This document shows positions 47,289 through 50,826 of a DNA stretch of 50,826 nt, piece after piece. A model generated the notes under the pieces. The model saw only the letters and a program-made list of their open reading frames with translations. It did not search any database and was not told the origin of the DNA. Source of the stretch: Bacteroides sp. (GTDB lineage: Bacteria; Bacteroidota; Bacteroidia; Bacteroidales; Bacteroidaceae); NCBI RefSeq assembly GCF_028690125.1, contig NZ_JAQVBV010000037.1, positions 1 to 50,826 on the forward strand, in the 5' to 3' direction. The stretch's first letter is position 1; every line of letters starts with the position of its first letter. The position numbers and the translations under genes were made by a program.

Positions 47289-48209
47289 GTGATTAAATCA
47301 GTAATAATAACAAATCATCTGGGAAAGTCCATCGAACTAGAATTGACTCACCCGGAGAAATCCGGGTTTGTTGTTCTCGAAATAACTGGACTGGGGGCGA
47401 GTAAAGCCGATATCAACTCTACAGAGTTGTCAAACAGTGATGGTGCTGTTTATTCGTCAGCACGAGTAAATTCCAGAAATATTGTTTTTAAACTACAAGC
47501 ATATCCTAATGTGTATCAAACAGCGGAAGATGTTAGACTAGCATCATACAAATATTTTCCTATAAAAAAGAAGATACGAATGATTTTCGAAACGGAAAAC
47601 CGTATATGCGAAATTTATGGGTATGTTGAATCAAACGAACCAGATATATTTAGCAAAGAAGTAACCATGCAAATTTCTGTAATTTGTCCAGACCCGTATT
47701 TTTACTCGGCTGGAGAAAACGGAATTAATATGACTGTTTTCTATGGAGTCGAATCGCTGTTTGAGTTTCCATTTTCGAACGAGTCCCTTACCGAGAACGT
47801 TATCGAGTTTGGTGACATAAAGAATGAGACAGAACAATCGATTTATTACACTGGTGATGCTGAAGTTGGCGTTGTTATTTTAATAAATGCGACCGGTGAA
47901 GTTTCAGATTTAACAATATATAACGCCACCAGTCGAACCTCGATAGCTATCGATACCGATAGATTAGTTACATTAACCGGATCCAAAATAATCAATGGCG
48001 ACGAAATAACGATTTCAACAATAAAAGGTCAAAAAAGTATAACGTTACTTAGAAATGGCGAGTACATAAACATCTTAAATTGCATCAATAAAGATTGTGA
48101 TTGGTTTCAATTGACTTCTGGTGATAATTTGTTTGCTTACACTACCGAATACGGCGTGGAGAATTTACAATTTGTCATCCTAAATCAAACAGTTTACGAG
48201 GGGGTCTAG
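47289..48209 (+). CDS. Distal tail protein (Dit)
   Basis: The 306-residue protein starts at GTG 47289 after AGGTGGA. It begins MIKSVIITNHLGKSIELELT. Dit-type landmarks: GFVVLEITGLGASKADINST, SSARVNSRNIVFKLQAYPNV and QISVICPDPYFYS. It forms the ring joining tube and tip. Its place straight after the tape measure is canonical. Confidence 0.8.
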   Translation: MIKSVIITNHLGKSIELELTHPEKSGFVVLEITGLGASKADINSTELSNSDGAVYSSARVNSRNIVFKLQAYPNVYQTAEDVRLASYKYFPIKKKIRMIFETENRICEIYGYVESNEPDIFSKEVTMQISVICPDPYFYSAGENGINMTVFYGVESLFEFPFSNESLTENVIEFGDIKNETEQSIYYTGDAEVGVVILINATGEVSDLTIYNATSRTSIAIDTDRLVTLTGSKIINGDEITISTIKGQKSITLLRNGEYINILNCINKDCDWFQLTSGDNLFAYTTEYGVENLQFVILNQTVYEGV

Positions 48210-48210
48210 T

Positions 48211-49278
48211 ATGGAAGTTCTTATATTGGATACCCAGTTGGTGTCGACGGGTATTGTTGATACTTTTGAATCGTTGATATGGACCGACCGATATTGTGGA
48301 TTCGGAGATTTCGAATTATACACAGTTGTCAGCGATGATATGATGAGTCTTTTACAAACCGATAGATATCTATGGTTTAAAGATTCTGAATATGTAATGA
48401 TAATCGAGGATGTTCGAATCACGTCTGACGTGGAAAACGGAAACCGTTTAACGGTGTCTGGAAGATCTTTAGAGTCTATACTCGAACGTCGTATAGTTTG
48501 GACACAAACGATTTTGAGTGGTAATTTTCAAAATGGAATAAAAAAGCTGCTCGATGAAAACATCATTTCACCAACTGACACTACTAGGCAGATTTCAAAT
48601 TTTATATTTGAAGAGTCCATCGATACAGAGATCACGAGTCTTACGGTGGATTGTCAATTTTATGGCGATAATCTGTACGATACCATTTGTTCATTATGCG
48701 AATCGAACAACATTGGGTTTAAAATAACATTGAACGATAACGATCAGTTTGTTTTTAAACTATATTATGGCGCTGATCGATCGTATGATCAAATCGTTAA
48801 TCCGTATGTTGTATTTTCTCCAAATTTTGATAATCTACGCAACACCAATTATTTAGAATCGACTACCTCATTAAAGACTGTAAGTTTGGTCGCTGGTGAA
48901 GGAGAGGGATCTGCTCAAAAAACAACAACTGCTGTGTCTCCTGATGGAGCCGGTGAAGGGTTAACCCGACGAGAAATGTATACAGACGCATCCAGTGTGT
49001 CGTCTACGACAGAGTCCGGAACATTATCAAACGCGCAATATTTAGCACAGCTCGAGCAAAAAGGTAGTGAAGACTTAGCCGCTAACGTTGAAACCATATC
49101 TTTTGATGGACAGATAGAATCCACTAATATGTATGTGTATGGTCAAGACTATTTTATGGGTGATATAATCCAGATGCAGAACGAATACGGTATCGAAGCT
49201 AAAGTTAGAGTTGTCGAATTAATAAGATCACAGAGTGTTGATAGTATTGAGTTATATCCTACTTTCACTACTATATGA
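48211..49278 (+). CDS. Gp37-like tail tip protein (Tal-like)
   Basis: The 355-residue protein starts at ATG 48211, two bases after the Dit gene. It begins MEVLILDTQLVSTGIVDTFE. The WTDRYCGFGDFELYTVVSDD, YVMIIEDVRITSDVENGNRL and TVSGRSLESILERRIVW segments are those of ReqiPepy6 Gp37-like tail proteins. It probably forms the tip hub. No lysozyme or peptidase domain is attached. Confidence 0.85.
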   Translation: MEVLILDTQLVSTGIVDTFESLIWTDRYCGFGDFELYTVVSDDMMSLLQTDRYLWFKDSEYVMIIEDVRITSDVENGNRLTVSGRSLESILERRIVWTQTILSGNFQNGIKKLLDENIISPTDTTRQISNFIFEESIDTEITSLTVDCQFYGDNLYDTICSLCESNNIGFKITLNDNDQFVFKLYYGADRSYDQIVNPYVVFSPNFDNLRNTNYLESTTSLKTVSLVAGEGEGSAQKTTTAVSPDGAGEGLTRREMYTDASSVSSTTESGTLSNAQYLAQLEQKGSEDLAANVETISFDGQIESTNMYVYGQDYFMGDIIQMQNEYGIEAKVRVVELIRSQSVDSIELYPTFTTI

Positions 49279-49294
49279 TAAAGGAGGGTTTTAA

Positions 49295-50347
49295 ATGAGT
49301 GTAACTAGCGGGTTTTATAACTCGTTGAATGGTGATCGAAAATACAACACTGTTCAAATATCAAATTTGTTTGATGGTATCATAAACGATGGTATATTTA
49401 TGTCGATAGGGACGTCCATGATGGGTGTTGCTAATTCCGGAATGTCAGTGAATGTCGGAGTTGGTCGTGCCTGGTTTGATCACACTTGGACTCACAACGA
49501 TGCCGTTTTGGCAAAAACGCTAAGTGATTCCGATTTACTGTTAAATCGTATTGACGCTATCGTGTTAGAAGTTAATGCTACTGAAGCAGTTCGATTTAAT
49601 GATATTAAAATCGTAAATGGTACACCAAGTAGTGTCCCTGTAAATCCAACACTTGCGAGTGAACCAGCTTTACACCAGTATCCGTTAGCATATATATATG
49701 TTGGGGCTGGTGTTACAGAAATAACCCAAGCTAATATAACAAACATGGTTGGTACAGCGTCGTGTCCTTTCGTGACTGGTGTTTTGGAGACAATAAATAT
49801 CGACAGTTTGATTGCTCAATGGGAAACGCAATGGTCTGAATGGTTAACCGATACTCAGAACGATACCGCGACATGGACCGCGGACCAAAGAGCTTCGTTC
49901 TTAGCATGGGTTGATCAACAACGAACCGATTTTGTAGCATGGGTAACGGTTCTTCAAAATGATATGACCGCGTTTCAAAATGCAAGTGAAACTGATTTTA
50001 TTACTTGGTTTAATAATGTAAAGGGCCAGTTAAGTACCGATGTGGCTGGAAATTTACAGAACCAAATAAATGCTATCATCGAACAAGAGTTCTATAGATA
50101 CCATGGATTAATGTCAAAACAGACTGACGTTGTAAAAGACGAGACTGGGTATGTATCATCGGTCGTAGAAACATCTAGCGACGCTATATCAACTACGACG
50201 TTCACGAAAACAGACAATGTACAAACAGCAACGACTGAAATTGTCCCGTCCACAGGAACTTTGAATTATACAAAGACCTCAGTTGTCACAACGACTGAAA
50301 GCGGATACGCAGTTGCTGAGTCGTTTATATCCACATTTAAAGCTTAA
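49295..50347 (+). CDS. Baseplate / minor structural protein
   Basis: The 350-residue protein starts at ATG 49295 after AAAGGAGGG. It begins MSVTSGFYNSLNGDRKYNTV, followed by SNLFDGIINDGIFMSIGTSM, the common start of Gram-positive phage baseplate proteins. Tryptophan-rich helices (WETQWSEWLTDTQNDTATWT) fill residues 190-260. The last ~80 residues repeat the tip domain of the gene at 816. Confidence 0.8.
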   Translation: MSVTSGFYNSLNGDRKYNTVQISNLFDGIINDGIFMSIGTSMMGVANSGMSVNVGVGRAWFDHTWTHNDAVLAKTLSDSDLLLNRIDAIVLEVNATEAVRFNDIKIVNGTPSSVPVNPTLASEPALHQYPLAYIYVGAGVTEITQANITNMVGTASCPFVTGVLETINIDSLIAQWETQWSEWLTDTQNDTATWTADQRASFLAWVDQQRTDFVAWVTVLQNDMTAFQNASETDFITWFNNVKGQLSTDVAGNLQNQINAIIEQEFYRYHGLMSKQTDVVKDETGYVSSVVETSSDAISTTTFTKTDNVQTATTEIVPSTGTLNYTKTSVVTTTESGYAVAESFISTFKA

Positions 50348-50362
50348 AAGGAGGTTATATTA

Positions 50363-50683
50363 ATGACTATAACCAGAGGCACTACCCCTGAACTGTTTTG
50401 TGTTATTCCGGATGAGATATCAGTTAATAATATAAAAGAGATTTGGATTTCGATAGCTCAGATGGGTAAAATACTTGTGGATAGAAAACTCAGTGATGGT
50501 GGAATAATCGTCAATGTTCCGAATTTAACATTTAAACTTTCACAGGAAGACAGCCTTAAGTTTGGAACATATTCATCCGCATATTGTGGAGTTCGTATTC
50601 TACTCAATGATGGCACAGCATTAGCTTCTAAAAAAGAAGAAGTTGTTATATGCGACGTAGTCAAAGGTGGGGTGATGACCTGA
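50363..50683 (+). CDS. Small baseplate protein
   Basis: The 106-residue protein starts at ATG 50363 after AAAAGGAGG. It begins MTITRGTTPELFCVIPDEIS and is beta-rich: IKEIWISIAQMGKILVDRKL, then LSQEDSLKFGTYSSAYCGVR. It resembles the short BppU-like N-terminal domains of baseplate proteins, without a receptor-binding part. Its stop overlaps the next start as TGATGA. Confidence 0.7.
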   Translation: MTITRGTTPELFCVIPDEISVNNIKEIWISIAQMGKILVDRKLSDGGIIVNVPNLTFKLSQEDSLKFGTYSSAYCGVRILLNDGTALASKKEEVVICDVVKGGVMT

Positions 50684-50826
50684 TGAGTATTGCTGATGAT
50701 GGATTTCCAATTGTGTTAGAGTCTAACGAATTGACATTTGAGACTGAGTTTGGTGAAACATTTGATTATAATCAAGCCCGCAATAAGCCTCGAATAAATT
50801 CGGTCGAACTTATACATGACAGAAGT
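50683..50826 (+). CDS. Small distal-tail protein, 5' part (continues at base 1)
   Basis: ATG 50683 overlaps the previous stop. The frame reads MSIADDGFPIVLESNELTFE and continues into bases 128-211 after circularisation, giving 75 residues. The part from 50700 onward is the terminal copy of bases 1-127. Confidence 0.7.
   Translation, partial: MSIADDGFPIVLESNELTFETEFGETFDYNQARNKPRINSVELIHDRS
50700..50826 (+). repeat. 127-bp terminal direct repeat (contig overlap)
   Basis: Identical to bases 1-127. A repeat of exactly this odd length inside a gene is what a k-mer assembler leaves when it closes a circle, so it is most likely an assembly overlap and not a biological terminal repeat. Remove one copy for the true 50,699-bp unit. 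Confidence 0.9.

Overview
This window is a complete, or nearly complete, genome of a tailed bacteriophage with siphovirus architecture. The last 127 bases (50700-50826) repeat the first 127 exactly, so the contig closes on itself. One small tail gene spans the joint, and the unit length is 50,699 bp. Every gene I can support lies on the + strand. The DNA is AT-rich, Shine-Dalgarno sites are strong (AAGGAGG type) and ATG/GTG/TTG starts are all used. The family mix points to a Firmicutes host, probably a gut clostridium; the host is inferred, not read directly. I see no integrase, excisionase, CI-like repressor or partition genes, so a virulent lifestyle is the simplest reading.

Layout. (1) 1-2.8 kb: distal tail and receptor-binding proteins, ending in a 46-residue XkdX-like protein, then an XhlA-like membrane protein. 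(2) 3.1-8.4 kb: an accessory block of tiny genes. Most sit in their own cassette with a 28-bp promoter-like element, a strong ribosome-binding site, a short ORF (often one membrane helix) and a U-rich terminator. Two structured RNAs lie here, one tRNA-like. (3) 8.4-13.2 kb: conserved phage proteins of unknown role, a guanylate-kinase-like P-loop protein, a SleB-type wall hydrolase and two DUF6353-like paralogues. (4) 13.2-20.9 kb: replication, with a 1357-residue helicase / primase-like / family B DNA polymerase fusion, two Bro-N proteins (one fused to a possible ssDNA-binding domain), an SF2 helicase and a Dam-type methyltransferase. (5) 20.9-24.6 kb: a second block of cassettes with the same 28-bp element. 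(6) 24.6-25.05 kb: a non-coding region full of AAGTGGGC repeats in both orientations, the best origin candidate. (7) 25.0-28.9 kb: two PD-(D/E)XK nucleases and a 904-residue protein with the DFDGD signature of two-barrel RNA polymerases. (8) 29.2-50.7 kb: candidate packaging site, small terminase, HNH protein, SH3 protein, connector, terminase, portal, fused protease-capsid, head-tail joining proteins, tail tube, tail chaperones, holin/endolysin, tape measure, distal tail and baseplate.

How it may work together. The most interesting reading links three observations. First, there are 19 copies of a promoter-like element with almost invariant 28-bp spacing that does not look like a sigma-70 promoter. 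Second, the phage encodes its own DFDGD-type single-subunit RNA polymerase, with helix-turn-helix-like segments at both ends. Third, the N-terminus of that polymerase resembles the H-H-G-V-K-G-M-K-W-G tag found on three proteins encoded around the terminase. I infer that the polymerase may be packaged in the virion, injected with the DNA, and used to fire the cassette promoters early in infection. Each step can be tested and none is proven by the sequence alone.
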